From NCBI RefSeq assembly GCF_902809855.1, contig NZ_CADDWJ010000002.1, forward strand, positions 310,001-374,000: DNA of 64,000 nt, read 5' to 3'. How positions within the stretch are numbered: the stretch's first letter is position 1; each line of letters starts with the position of its first letter. Source of the stretch: Acinetobacter sp. Marseille-Q1618 (GTDB taxonomy: Bacteria; Pseudomonadota; Gammaproteobacteria; Pseudomonadales; Moraxellaceae). Shown piece by piece: positions 18,481 to 28,138 of the stretch. The position numbers and the translations under genes were made by a program. The notes under the pieces were generated by a model, which worked only from the letters and a program-made list of their open reading frames with translations, had not been told where the DNA came from and did no database searches.

Positions 18481-20549
18481 TGTCTAAACATACAGTATTG
18501 TTCGAATTAGGCTGTGAAGAACTTCCACCAAAAAGCTTAAAAACTTTACGTGATGCATTAAAAGCTGAAACTGTAAAAGGTTTAAATGATGCAGGCTTGG
18601 CGTTTGACTCAATCGAAGCTTATGCTGCGCCACGTCGTTTGGCTTTAAAAATTGTCAATGTCGATGCTGCACAAGCTGACACACAAAAACGTTTTGATGG
18701 TCCTGCAAAACAAGCGGCTTTTGATAGCGACGGCAAACCAACCAAAGCACTTGAAGGCTTTATGCGTGGTCAAGGCATCACGGTTGATCAAGTTTCAACT
18801 TTCCAAGCAGGTAAAGTTGAAAAAGTGTGTTATTTAAAAGATGTCAAAGGTCAAAGCCTTGACGTTTTATTGCCACAAATTTTACAAACTGCATTGGATA
18901 ATTTACCAATTGCGAAACGTATGCGTTCAGCTGCAAGCCGTACTGAATTCGTTCGTCCTGTAAAATGGGTGGTATTGCTCAAAGACAACGATGTGATTGA
19001 GGCAACGATTCAAGATCACAAAGCAGGTAATGTAACTTATGGTCATCGTTTCCATGCACCTGAAGCGATTACTTTGACAAATGCAGATGACTATTTAGCA
19101 AAATTAAAAGCAGCGCATGTGGTTGCATCTTTTGAAGAACGTCAAGCAATCATCGACCAACAAGTGAAAGCACTTGCGGATGAAGTGAATGCGATTGCGA
19201 TTGTACCAAGCGATTTACGTGATGAAGTGACAGCATTGGTTGAATGGCCAGTTGCGCTTCGTGCAAGTTTTGAAGAACGCTTCCTTGCTGTGCCACAGGA
19301 AGCGTTAATCACCACTATGCAGGATAACCAAAAATATTTCTGTTTGATAAACGCGGACAACAAACTTCAACCTTATTTCATTACCGTTTCAAATATTGAG
19401 TCTAAAGATCCGACTCAAATCATTGAAGGGAATGAGAAAGTTGTACGTCCTCGTTTGTCTGATGCTGAATTCTTCTTCTTACAAGATCAAAAGCAACCAC
19501 TTGCATCTCGTAAAGAGAAATTGGCAAATATGGTCTTCCAAGCACAGTTAGGTACGCTTTGGGACAAATCGGCACGTATTGCTAAATTGGCTGTGGCTTT
19601 GTCTGCGATCACTGGTGCAAAACCTGCTGATGCTGAAAAAGCTGCGCTTCTTGCTAAATGTGACTTAACCTCTGAATTGGTGGGTGAATTCCCTGAACTT
19701 CAAGGGATTGCAGGCACTTACTACGCACGTCTTGAAGGCGAAAATAATGAAGTTGCGGAAGCTTTAGGTGAGCAATATTTACCTAAATTCGCAGGTGATG
19801 TTTTACCAAAAACTAAAACAGGTACAACCATCGCTCTTGCGGATCGTTTAGACACGCTCACAGGTATTTTTGGAATCGGTCAAGCACCTACAGGTTCAAA
19901 AGACCCATTTGCATTACGTCGTTCTGCTATTGGTATCTTGCGTTTAGTGACTGAAAATAATCTTGATGTTTCGATTGAAGAGTTGATCAAGCTTGCTTTA
20001 ACAGCATATGGCGATGTGATCAAAGATCACGCTAAGACTTTGGCGGATGCCGTTGCATTCCTTGAAGGTCGCTATCGTGCCAAGTATGAAGATCAAGGCG
20101 TAGAAGTGGATGTAATTCAAGCTGTTCAAGCACTTTCTCCAAAATCTCCTTTAGATTTTGATAAGCGTGTGAATGCGGTAAATCACTTCCGTAACTTGCC
20201 TGAAGCTGCTGCGCTTGCTGCTGCGAATAAGCGTGTTGCGAATATCTTGGCAAAAGAAGCTGCACCTACAGGTGAAATCGTTGAGTCTAAATTGGTTGAA
20301 GATGCTGAAAAAGCACTTTATACCGAGATTCAAAACCTGCTTCCTGTGGTTCAACCACTTTTGGCTGCGAAAGACTATACAGAAGCACTGTCTAAATTGG
20401 CTGCTTTACGTGCGCCAATTGATGCGTTCTTTGATAATGTCATGGTCATGGCGGAAGATGCAGAGTTGAAAGCAAACCGTTTACGCATCCTTGCACAGTT
20501 GCGTGGTTTGTTTACAGCTGTGGCGGATATTTCGGTGTTACAGCACTAA
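18480..20549 (+). CDS. glyS: glycyl-tRNA synthetase beta subunit
   Basis: Beta subunit of 689 residues, required with GlyQ for aminoacylation and carrying tRNA recognition and HD-like domains. Diagnostic parts are [17 protein letters not shown] at the N-terminus, [14 protein letters not shown]-like [20 protein letters not shown], the GHRFHAPE motif and the [16 protein letters not shown] segment. The C-terminal anticodon-binding DALR-like region ends [11 protein letters not shown]...NRLRILAQL. The start codon overlaps the glyQ stop by one base. A good terminator follows at 20573. Confidence 0.97.
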   Translation: MSKHTVLFELGCEELPPKSLKTLRDALKAETVKGLNDAGLAFDSIEAYAAPRRLALKIVNVDAAQADTQKRFDGPAKQAAFDSDGKPTKALEGFMRGQGITVDQVSTFQAGKVEKVCYLKDVKGQSLDVLLPQILQTALDNLPIAKRMRSAASRTEFVRPVKWVVLLKDNDVIEATIQDHKAGNVTYGHRFHAPEAITLTNADDYLAKLKAAHVVASFEERQAIIDQQVKALADEVNAIAIVPSDLRDEVTALVEWPVALRASFEERFLAVPQEALITTMQDNQKYFCLINADNKLQPYFITVSNIESKDPTQIIEGNEKVVRPRLSDAEFFFLQDQKQPLASRKEKLANMVFQAQLGTLWDKSARIAKLAVALSAITGAKPADAEKAALLAKCDLTSELVGEFPELQGIAGTYYARLEGENNEVAEALGEQYLPKFAGDVLPKTKTGTTIALADRLDTLTGIFGIGQAPTGSKDPFALRRSAIGILRLVTENNLDVSIEELIKLALTAYGDVIKDHAKTLADAVAFLEGRYRAKYEDQGVEVDVIQAVQALSPKSPLDFDKRVNAVNHFRNLPEAAALAAANKRVANILAKEAAPTGEIVESKLVEDAEKALYTEIQNLLPVVQPLLAAKDYTEALSKLAALRAPIDAFFDNVMVMAEDAELKANRLRILAQLRGLFTAVADISVLQH

Positions 20550-20572
20550 GCTAAATATTTGAAATAAAATAG

Positions 20573-20604
20573 AAACCCTGCTAGAAATAGTGGGGTTTTC
20601 TTTT
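20573..20604 (+). terminator. terminator of the glyQS operon
   Basis: Eleven-pair stem AAACCCTGCTA / TAGTGGGGTTT with a GAAA loop (two G-T pairs) and a TTTTCTTTT tail. Confidence 0.85.
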
Positions 20605-20615
20605 GAGCGATATAA

Positions 20616-22614
20616 ATGAAACTAGTCAAAGTACATGTACAAAATTATCGAAGTATTTTAGATAGTGGGAAATTGAGATTGAAAAAATCAAAACGGTATT
20701 AGTTGGTATCAATGAGGCTGGAAAAACAGCACTATTAAAAGCTATTAACAACTTAAATCCAGCAAGTGATATTGAAAAAGTTGACATTTTAAGAGACTTC
20801 CCACGTTCTAAATATTCTGAATATGTACAAAATAAATCTGCTGAAGAGTTAAAAAAACACCCCTAGTGAAAGGTTGGTTTGCATTAGAACAATCCGATAT
20901 AGCAGAAATAGAGACATTACCTAATTTTGTAGACAATCTGATTGATTATAATAATTTTTTATATGTCAGGAATCAAAACTATGATTATTGTTCTCACGAT
21001 ATTCAAAACTTTACCAAAATAACTTTTGGTAATATTAGAAAATCAACACTTCGACTTATAGAAGCATTAAAAATAAACGCAACCTCTCAAGAAATAATTA
21101 CAGCTATAGAAAATTTTTTAGAAAAAAATAAATATGATGTACTCACTATTTCTGAGCAAGATTCAAAAGAATTTATTCAACTTCTTGAAAAATCAGAATT
21201 AAAGATAGATGAGGATAACGATAAAGAAATTAATAGAATCGCTGAACTAACTCAACTAGCTAAGAAAAATATATTTTATGGTGAACTTTTAGGATTTCTA
21301 AATAAAAAGCTTCCCAAATTCATATACTTCAATAATTATATAAAAGTTAAACCACTCATACACTTACAGCAATTAGCGGATAGGCAAGAGCGACAAACTA
21401 TTGATGACAAATATTACGACTATGGAAATTTATCATTACTAAAATTTCTTGGCTACACACCCAGAGAGCTATCAAACTTAGGAGTGGAAAATAATAGTAC
21501 TGATACTGATGAATTCCGAAAAAAACGAGATGAACGCCAATATAAATTAAATGCATCAAGTATAAGACTCACAAACTCCATCACAGAAATTTGGAATCCT
21601 AATAATTCAAAAGATGAAGCATCCCAACTTCGAGTGATTGCCGATGGTCAATATTTAAAAGTTGCAGTAACTGATCGATTAGGAGCCGAAATAGAACTTG
21701 ATCAAAGATCCGAAGGCTTCCAATGGATGATTTCTTTTTTCATTGTTTTTGAATCACAAGCTGACAATGACTACAAAAACTGCATTCTTTTACTTGATGA
21801 ACCTGCTACAAGCTTACACGCTTTGAAGCAAAAAGAATTTATTAAAACCATTAGTAAATTAGCTGAAAAGAATCAAACTATTTATACAACTCATTCACCA
21901 TTTATGATTTCTCAAGATGAGTTAGATTTAGTCAGAATTGTAGAATTAACTGATAGAGCAATTGGTACTAAAGTTAATAATACAATTATTTCTAATGATC
22001 CTGCTGCACTTTTCCCTTTACAGGAAGCTCTGGGCTATAACTTAGCTCAAAGCATGTTTACAGCTAAAAAAAATGTACTTTTGGAAGGATTAACAGATTT
22101 ATGGTATTTGGAAGGTATTAACTCTTTATTTGACAAAAATTTAGATCAAAACATTGCCCTTTTACCTGTTGGTACTTCTGCAAAAATTTCATACTACGCA
22201 TCCATGCTTAGTAATAATGACCTAAAAACTGTAGCACTTTTAGATTCAGATTCAGCAGGTGATAAAACGGCGCAACAAGAAACAGTAGTACATGCGTTAG
22301 GAACTAAAAATATTCTTAGAACTAAAGAATTTTTATCACGTGAAATTAGGAATTCTGAAATTGAAGATATTATACGTGAAACTTTAGCTTCAATTTTCTC
22401 TGCTGAATATACTATTCAAATTACTGCTGAGGAATTAGTTTCTGATAAAGCTATTGTTGATATTTTCAAGAAAAAAGATCCAAAATTCTCGAAGTTTAAA
22501 CTTTCAAAAGCTTTCCTAAATTGGGCTAGAGAACATTCAGCTAAAGATTTAACTCAAGAGGAAATCACCAATTGTGAAAAATTAATAGATATAATAAATC
22601 GACGTCTCAAATAA
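20616..22614 (+). pseudogene. OLD-family ATPase/Toprim nuclease with two single-base frameshifts
   Basis: Reading from ATG 20616 gives MKLVKVHVQNYRSILDSGK. One base is then missing near 20655 and the frame shifts. It continues as VLVGINEAGKTALLKAINNLNP, which is the Walker A region. A second base is missing in the seven-A run near 20851-20857, after EELKK. From there the frame (first usable codon GTG 20866) is open for 582 residues. That part holds the ABC-type signature region, LLLDEPATSLHA (Walker B), the Toprim glutamate in LLEGLTDLWYLEG and the DSDSAGD acidic motif. The whole gene would encode about 665 residues of a class 1-like OLD nuclease, a phage-defence or repair enzyme. No UvrD-like GajB partner follows. 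Both lesions are in short homopolymers, so sequencing error is possible. Confidence 0.82.
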
Positions 22615-22625
22615 AACTTTTAATT

Positions 22626-22651
22626 AGAGATGGTTATATGCCATCTCTTTT
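22626..22651 (+). terminator. terminator after the OLD-type gene
   Basis: AGAGATGG / CCATCTCT stem with a seven-base loop followed by TTT. Confidence 0.75.
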
Positions 22652-22724
22652 ACTTTGTATGTACATATATTTTTTGCAAATCTCATATACTCAGTTCATC
22701 TCAGTAAAACCATGACATAAGCCA

Positions 22725-23108
22725 ATGAATGTAAAAATCATCATCTCTACTATTTTAATCGCTTCATCAATCACCGCTTGCTCAACTACACCTACAAACC
22801 CTAACGCCCCTATTGTCCTCGAACAGCACAAAAACATCTCTGCTGAACCAGCGACCAAACACAACCTTGCTCGTTTGATCAAACAAACAGACAACTGTGT
22901 GATTGAATTTACTGGCAGCTTTGAAACAGGCAAAGCCACAGAACATTGGATCTTTAAAGGCGATCAACTCATTTCCGCATTTTCAAATGTCGATGCAGAA
23001 GTAGAAAAAAAACAAACTATTTTTGATATCCAAGATGCAGAAAAGCTCAAAAACTTTGACTCACTCAAAAAGAACTTTAAAGCAACGAACTTAAAAAAAT
23101 GCCAATAA
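22725..23108 (+). CDS. hypothetical lipoprotein (paralogue of the 27.7-kb protein)
   Basis: A 127-residue protein with a lipoprotein signal ending SSITAC (Cys19). Function not recognised. The mature part has NCVIEFTGSFETGKATEHWIFKGDQLISA and ends LKKCQ. The protein encoded at 27707-28138 has the same arrangement (GCKIEAQFYGELGRIKENYLFQQRQLNYV, ending LKKCH). This points to a small secreted family with two conserved cysteines, one in the first beta strand and one at the C-terminus, probably disulphide-bonded. It stands alone after the OLD-type gene terminator. Confidence 0.75.
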   Translation: MNVKIIISTILIASSITACSTTPTNPNAPIVLEQHKNISAEPATKHNLARLIKQTDNCVIEFTGSFETGKATEHWIFKGDQLISAFSNVDAEVEKKQTIFDIQDAEKLKNFDSLKKNFKATNLKKCQ

Positions 23109-23116
23109 TAAAAGCT

Positions 23117-23156
23117 GAACTACTTTTAAATTAAACCTTTGAAGTAGTTCTCTTTT
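23117..23156 (+). terminator. terminator of the 22.7-kb lipoprotein gene
   Basis: GAACTACTT (23117-23125) pairs with AAGTAGTTC (23142-23150), followed by TCTTTT. It overlaps the 3' end of the convergent gene at 23131. Confidence 0.65.
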
Positions 23157-23532
23157 CATTCATGATAAAAATATAAATGATGGGATAAAACCACAAAACT
23201 ATTCCGATAATACCCACCACAAAAATCACAAAAATTGGAGGTACAACACCTCGAATTTGATCATAGATTTTCATTAAACCTAACGCTACAGTATTATTTA
23301 AAAGCCACAGCATTAAAAATAAAAACATATGAGGAACAATGAGATGTATCATTTTCAGGGATAAAAATTTATAAAACTTCACAAAGCAAAAAGTAGGAAT
23401 AAGATAAATTAACAGGATAATTAACCTCATCATCCAAGTTAAAATTTGATTGCTGAGACTTAAAGGGTATTCCTCACCACACCCACATGCAAAACTTGGT
23501 TGTAGAAATATAAAAGCAAAAGTGCATGCCAA
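23131..23532 (-). CDS. hypothetical membrane protein
   Basis: Product not recognised. The 133 residues start with a hydrophobic signal-like segment ending near SFACGCGEE. Three long hydrophobic stretches follow (about residues 30-52, 58-80 and 93-125), and the protein ends in a basic tail MNEKRTTSKV. It should be an inner-membrane protein with three or four helices. The base composition is very AT-rich. It is convergent with the upstream lipoprotein gene. No operon partner is seen. Confidence 0.6.
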   Translation of the reverse strand: MACTFAFIFLQPSFACGCGEEYPLSLSNQILTWMMRLIILLIYLIPTFCFVKFYKFLSLKMIHLIVPHMFLFLMLWLLNNTVALGLMKIYDQIRGVVPPIFVIFVVGIIGIVLWFYPIIYIFIMNEKRTTSKV

Positions 23533-23716
23533 TAATTTTAAGTATTTAATTTTTATAAAATTTCGTCTGACTACGCTATTCTTGTTGATGTAGACTATAT
23601 AACAACTTTGTTTTTCCTGTGTATGACTTTGCTAACAAAAGCCATGCATAAGGATTTTTGACAGTATCATGCTGACAAGTGCCAAATTTACCCACGCCTA
23701 TGAGGGAATGATTAAA

Positions 23717-24346
23717 ATGAAAAGTATTAAAATTTTACCTATTGCAGTTGCCATTTTTGCAACATCTTCCGTTTATGCCCAAACCACCTCAGAAACAAAA
23801 ACACCACCACCTTATGGTGATAATCCTAATATTTTCAAAGTACTGGCACATAAAACAGGTGAAAAAGTTCAAAATACCGCAGAACGTGTCGGTGCTGCAA
23901 CTGAACGTGGCATCGAGAAAATCAAACCCAAAGTAGACAACACTTGGGAAGAAGCCAAAACCTATACTGAACAACAAACTGAACGTGCCAAAGTTGGTTT
24001 ACAAAAAGGTGCGGACAAAGTTGTAGAAACCGCAAGTAACACGCGAGATGTGATTGTTGGAACCAATAAAGGCAGTGTACCTATAGAACGTGGCAGTTTA
24101 AGCCAACCTGCGCCTGTAGCAACTGTACTGCCAACCCCAACAACACCTGTGCCAAACAACCCAACTGTGCAAGCAACAACATTACCTGCACCCACAAACA
24201 CCACAGCAAACGTGATTGATCCAACACAACAAAATGTTGCTGAGCCAGAAGAACCTGAAATTTCACTCAAATCTCTTCCACTGCCACAAGCAACAAAAGA
24301 TGCAACCAACCCGCCTACAGCAGCTAAAGAAGATATTCCACAATAA
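23717..24346 (+). CDS. secreted hydrophilic helical protein (LEA/hydrophilin-like)
   Basis: A 209-residue exported protein. I choose ATG 23717 (MKSIKILPIAVAIFATSSVYA) because it begins the signal peptide, which is cleaved after VYA, and because GAGGGA lies 9 nt upstream. The open frame extends to 23669. Residues about 40-115 are charged and predicted helical without hydrophobic core (KTGEKVQNTAERVGAATERG and TWEEAKTYTEQQTERAKVGLQKGADK). The last 90 residues are a Pro/Thr/Ala-rich disordered tail. The composition resembles apolipoprotein-like and LEA-type stress proteins. The next gene encodes a larger protein of the same character. The stress role is inference. Confidence 0.7.
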   Translation: MKSIKILPIAVAIFATSSVYAQTTSETKTPPPYGDNPNIFKVLAHKTGEKVQNTAERVGAATERGIEKIKPKVDNTWEEAKTYTEQQTERAKVGLQKGADKVVETASNTRDVIVGTNKGSVPIERGSLSQPAPVATVLPTPTTPVPNNPTVQATTLPAPTNTTANVIDPTQQNVAEPEEPEISLKSLPLPQATKDATNPPTAAKEDIPQ

Positions 24347-24727
24347 TGTAAACACGCTTTGGGCTTTGTATAAACTTAAACTAAAGCCCATTGGTTTATG
24401 ATTCATTTAAACGCTACTTGCCAACGTAGCAAGAGCTACATCAACGCTCAGGACAATGATTTGATTGATGAAATTCTCATCATATTGTAATTTAATGTAA
24501 ATTAAATACACATTTTAAGAAATACACTTATAAACTAACATATTGAAATTATTAAATTAATATAAATAATAAATATTATTCTATTTAAAATCATCTTTGT
24601 AGCTTTGTTGTAGCTAAGCTGTATTGTTTTCATCTCATTTTCACATTTATTAAAAGCATCGTTTTAATATTGCCGCCTTATTATTGGGGTACAATCGGTA
24701 CTCCTCGCCTTTGAGGAATGTCATTTC
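24347..24727 (+). other. gene-free region upstream of the repeat protein
   Basis: The 381 bases are very AT-rich and contain no credible open frame. I see a GGGCTTT/AAAGCCC stem at about 24361-24389 that may act as a weak terminator for the preceding gene, and a GCTAC/GTAGC hairpin near 24412-24430. TACAAT at 24690-24695 could serve as a -10 box, though no -35 is properly spaced. A CCTC/GAGG mini-hairpin at 24703-24716 covers part of the ribosome site GAGGA of the next gene. Confidence 0.4.
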
Positions 24728-25597
24728 ATGAAAACCATAAAAACAACGATTATCGCTGCAAGTATTTTGGCTTCTACACCTATTTTTGCTGAGTCTACAG
24801 TTGCAGTTTCAATGTCTGAAAAAGAGCAAGTCGCACAGGAACCAAAAATGAAAGCTGATGCGGCTGCAAAGGCTAAAGCAGAAGCTGCCGCTAAAGCCAA
24901 AGCACATTCAGACACTGTAAAAGCTGAAGTTTCTGAGGTGAAAGATGCCACTCTAAACACACCTGCTCAAACGAAAGATATCCTTGTTGAAAAAACTGTT
25001 ACAGCTCAAGAGATTGCAAAAGATAAAATTGCACATGCCAAAGACGTAACAGTTGAAAAAACTACTCAAGCAAAAGATGCTGTGGTCAATAAAACCGTAG
25101 AAAGCAAAGATATTGCGAAAGATAAAATTACACATGCCAAAGACGTAACAGTTGAAAAAACTACTCAAGCAAAAGATGCTGTGGTCAATAAAACCGTAGA
25201 AAGCAAAGATATTGCGAAAGATAAAATTACACATGCCAAAGATGTAACAGTTGAAAAAACCACTCAAGCAAAAGATGCTGTGGTCAATAAAACTGTAGAA
25301 AGCAAAGACATTGCGAAAGATAAAATTACACATGCCAAAGATGTAACAGTTGAAAAAACGACTGAAGCAAAAGATGCTGTGGTAGATTCAACTGCACATG
25401 CGAAAGATGTCGTTGTTGAAAAATCTGTAGAAGCAAAAGACTTTGTTGTAGATAAAGCTGAACAAGGTAAAGAGTTTGCAAAAGAACAGTCTGAAAAAAC
25501 ACAAGGTTTCTTCTCTAGAACATGGGAAAAAACTAAAAATTTCTTCCGTGGCGAACCAGCAAAACCTGCTGAACAAGCGACAAAAGCTGGTGCTTAA
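24728..25597 (+). CDS. exported LEA-like protein with 11-residue periodicity
   Basis: A 289-residue protein with a signal peptide (MKTIKTTIIAASILASTPIFA). An Ala/Lys-rich helix follows, then a repeat region and a C-terminal tail that ends FFSRTWEKTKNFFRGEPAKP. The repeat is 33 residues long and made of three 11-residue units: AKDVTVEKTTQ, AKDAVVNKTVE and SKDIAKDKITH. Three complete copies, a partial fourth and weaker 11-mers on both sides (AKDVVVEKSVE, AKDFVVDKAEQ) are present. An 11-residue amphipathic repeat with Lys/Glu/Thr is the hallmark of group 3 LEA proteins, which protect membranes and proteins in drying cells. Hydrophilins of this kind are linked to desiccation tolerance in Acinetobacter; whether this is one of them is not established here. 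GAGGA lies 10 nt before the ATG. Confidence 0.78.
   Translation: MKTIKTTIIAASILASTPIFAESTVAVSMSEKEQVAQEPKMKADAAAKAKAEAAAKAKAHSDTVKAEVSEVKDATLNTPAQTKDILVEKTVTAQEIAKDKIAHAKDVTVEKTTQAKDAVVNKTVESKDIAKDKITHAKDVTVEKTTQAKDAVVNKTVESKDIAKDKITHAKDVTVEKTTQAKDAVVNKTVESKDIAKDKITHAKDVTVEKTTEAKDAVVDSTAHAKDVVVEKSVEAKDFVVDKAEQGKEFAKEQSEKTQGFFSRTWEKTKNFFRGEPAKPAEQATKAGA
25022..25396 (+). repeat. 99-bp coding tandem repeat (three full copies plus a partial)
   Basis: Units start at 25022, 25121, 25220 and 25319, exactly 99 bp apart; the fourth diverges after about 65 bp. The copies are almost identical at DNA level, so the array is recent or kept uniform by recombination. It preserves the reading frame whatever the copy number. 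Confidence 0.95.
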
Positions 25598-25625
25598 TTT
25601 TTAGCAATCTGTTTTGAATGCTTTT

Positions 25626-25654
25626 AAATCCCTCATATATTGAGGGATTTTTTT
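25626..25654 (+). terminator. terminator of the LEA-like gene
   Basis: AAATCCCTCA / TGAGGGATTT stem with a TATAT loop and a run of seven T. Confidence 0.9.
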
Positions 25655-25679
25655 ATATGCTATCTTGATAAGTACGATA

Positions 25680-26633
25680 TCAATTCACTTGTCGAATCAC
25701 ATTTCCCTGTATAAATGCTTTTAAATTTTCCGTCATTTGACTAACGATCCGTTGCCTAGCATCGACACTGCCCCATGCACTATGTGGGGTAATGATTAGG
25801 TTTGGAATATCATCTGCCAATAAAACATTGCCTTGTTTTGGCGGTTCAACCGTCAATACATCGGTCGCTGCGCCTGCGATTTGCCCTTGTCTGAGTGCAT
25901 TTACCAAAGCAGATTCATTCACAATCCCCCCTCGGGCACAGTTGATCAAAAAAGCTGAATTTTTCATGGCACGTAATTCTGCTTCACCGATCAGGTTTTC
26001 TGTTTCTGTGGTCAATGGACAATGCAAAGTTAAAAAGTCGACTTGTGGCAGTAAATCTTGCAATGGCACACGTTCACCATCATGTGGGCGATTCGGCAAT
26101 GCGCCGATCACCACATTCATATCAAACGCTTTGGCTAATTTTGCAACGGCTTTGCCTAATTCCCCATAGCCAATAATCCCTAAGGTTTTACCTGCTAACT
26201 CTATAATCGGAAAATCCAGTAAACAGAAAATCGGAGATTTGTTCCATTCACCTTGCTTTACTGCACGATCATATTGAATTAAAGACGTTGCCAATGCCAA
26301 CATTAACGCAATGGTATGTTGCGCCACAGCCGAAGTGCCATAGCCCTGACAATTACAGACCACAATGCCCTGCTGTTTGGCTTGTACAAGGTCTACATTA
26401 TTAGTGCCTGTGGCAGAAATCAGAATTAATTTTAAATGTTTAGCGTGTTGGATATGTTCAGCATTTAATACTACTTTATTGCTGATCACCACATCTACAT
26501 CTTGAATTCGCTCAAGCACTTGCTCAGGAGCAGTTGAAGAATATCGCTGAAACTCATCAAAATATGACTCTAATTCTTTAAAATCCAAATCATTTTTATC
26601 GAGTGATGAATAGTCTAAAAATACACCTTTCAT
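25680..26633 (-). CDS. D-2-hydroxyacid dehydrogenase (NAD(P)-dependent)
   Basis: Dehydrogenase of 317 residues of the glycerate/hydroxypyruvate reductase group. The Rossmann motif is LGIIGYGELGKAVAKLA. The catalytic triad is visible as Arg in NCARGGIVNE, Glu in VEPPKQGN and His in ITPHSAWGS. I place the start at 26633 (MKGVFLDYSSL), preceded by AAGGA; the frame continues upstream to 26666 but those residues are not part of the fold. The substrate is likely hydroxypyruvate or glyoxylate. It follows a TetR gene on the same strand, which may regulate it. Confidence 0.88.
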   Translation of the reverse strand: MKGVFLDYSSLDKNDLDFKELESYFDEFQRYSSTAPEQVLERIQDVDVVISNKVVLNAEHIQHAKHLKLILISATGTNNVDLVQAKQQGIVVCNCQGYGTSAVAQHTIALMLALATSLIQYDRAVKQGEWNKSPIFCLLDFPIIELAGKTLGIIGYGELGKAVAKLAKAFDMNVVIGALPNRPHDGERVPLQDLLPQVDFLTLHCPLTTETENLIGEAELRAMKNSAFLINCARGGIVNESALVNALRQGQIAGAATDVLTVEPPKQGNVLLADDIPNLIITPHSAWGSVDARQRIVSQMTENLKAFIQGNVIRQVN

Positions 26634-26739
26634 AGCATCCTTGGCTAAAGCAACTGAATAACGCATTTACGTTAGCACAATTCTCTACGCAAAAAACTCT
26701 CTAAGTAAAAGATTCTCTGAGCAAAAAGATATTTTGATT

Positions 26740-27438
26740 TTATTGTGGTAGATCTTCAGCCATGACATACGCATTGTTTTTTAGTGCAAATAAATAACTA
26801 ATCGCAATCCGATAAGCTTCTTGAATAATTTTTTCAGAAATATAATTCTCTGTGTAATAGCCATGTTTCATACACGTAAAGACCAACTCCATTAAAATCG
26901 TCAGTGCATCGGGTTGCTGCGGTACATAACTATCCACTTGAATCATTTCTAAGGCTTTTCGCACACTGGCACTGACTTTTTTCAGTTCAACTTGGTATTC
27001 CATATAGGCTTGACGCGTGAATGGTCCACTTAAAATAATCAAACTCGCTACTTCAGATTCATTAAAAAAATCTGCGGTGGTTCTGATCATACTAGCAGAC
27101 AGTTTTTTACCATATTCATCAATGCTGGCTTTCGGATTTTCAGTGAGAACCCCGATTGCAGCTTGCCCAATTCTTGTCACAAGCACATTTAAATGCATCA
27201 ATGCGATGTGACGGAGCAAGTCATATTTTGTAGGAAAAAACTGATAAATACTGGTACGTGGAATACCTGCTGCATTGGCAATTTCAGGAATCGAAATACG
27301 CTCAATCCCGACTGCTAACAAAAGCTCTTGCGTGGTTTGAATCACCATCTGCATACGCTTTTGTGTCCGTTCTTGTTTTGGCTGTGCCGCTTTTTTTCTT
27401 ATTTTTTTGAGAACAGAAGTCGCCTGTACCTTAATCAT
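26740..27438 (-). CDS. TetR-family transcriptional regulator
   Basis: Repressor-type protein of 232 residues. The N-terminal helix-turn-helix lies at about residues 28-75: TQELLLAVGIERISIPEIANAAGIPRTSIYQFFPTKYDLLRHIA, a typical TetR signature. A basic extension KKIRKKAAQPKQERTQKRMQ precedes it and could add DNA contacts. The C-terminal ligand domain is of the uncharacterised TetR_C type. Upstream of the D-2-hydroxyacid dehydrogenase on the same strand with a gap of about 106 bp. AAGGG precedes the ATG. Confidence 0.9.
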   Translation of the reverse strand: MIKVQATSVLKKIRKKAAQPKQERTQKRMQMVIQTTQELLLAVGIERISIPEIANAAGIPRTSIYQFFPTKYDLLRHIALMHLNVLVTRIGQAAIGVLTENPKASIDEYGKKLSASMIRTTADFFNESEVASLIILSGPFTRQAYMEYQVELKKVSASVRKALEMIQVDSYVPQQPDALTILMELVFTCMKHGYYTENYISEKIIQEAYRIAISYLFALKNNAYVMAEDLPQ

Positions 27439-27706
27439 GTTTTACCCTTATTTATATTGCATTTTTTAATATCAACCACTCAATGCCTGATATACAAAGT
27501 CTTTCCCTGACTGCGTTGGTCTATGTCAGACCATGATTTATTTTTTCATTGCGAACTTATTGAAATTAAAATAAGAATTTGAATGAATATTCTTGAATAT
27601 AGCACAGTATTTTAGTGATAAAAATTTTTCCTGATCATCCTCTCTAAATTTGTTTTTTATCGCACTTGATCTATATTTAAACTTTAAATTTTGAGGTTAT
27701 TTGTAA

Positions 27707-28138
27707 ATGTTCCATTTGCATTATTTTCCAAAACTTCAATCTCAGCTTACTGGTGGTTTGCTGATTGTAGTTAGTCACTTGTGCTATGCAGACACTACAT
27801 TGCAAACATTTGAAAATATTGAACAATACCCTTCTACTGAAGGCAACTCTTTACGACTAGCCAAACTAAAACAAGGCTGTAAAATCGAAGCACAATTTTA
27901 TGGCGAACTTGGTCGAATCAAAGAAAACTATCTGTTTCAACAACGGCAGTTAAATTATGTTGCACGTTATGAATACACCTATTCTGATGGTGGCTTAAGT
28001 AATTTATCTGACAATCAAGGCAAGTTCAAAACCCAACAAAAACGAATTGAACTTGACCCAGAAGCTGCGAAAACACGGGCTGATTTTCAGGAATATCTCA
28101 GCTTATTTTCACGCACTGCATTAAAAAAATGCCATTAA
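27707..28138 (+). CDS. hypothetical secreted protein (paralogue of the 22.7-kb lipoprotein)
   Basis: A 143-residue protein with an N-terminal signal (about residues 1-27, ending HLCYA) and no lipobox. The mature part shares with the 22725-23108 protein an RLAKLKQGCKIE strand, a GELG turn, an aromatic-Phe strand, QL, and the terminal LKKC. Function not known. The gene is convergent with the hydrolase gene; their stop codons overlap by four bases. Confidence 0.72.
   Translation: MFHLHYFPKLQSQLTGGLLIVVSHLCYADTTLQTFENIEQYPSTEGNSLRLAKLKQGCKIEAQFYGELGRIKENYLFQQRQLNYVARYEYTYSDGGLSNLSDNQGKFKTQQKRIELDPEAAKTRADFQEYLSLFSRTALKKCH

Noticed and set aside
24953..25333. 126-codon minus-strand open frame across the repeat gene
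   Set aside because: It is the reverse of the coding repeat, with no start context; the plus-strand protein has a signal peptide, ribosome site and terminator.
25022..25396. Regularly spaced repeats that could be taken for a CRISPR array
   Set aside because: The units are adjacent, in frame and inside an exported protein gene, with no unique spacers and no cas genes.
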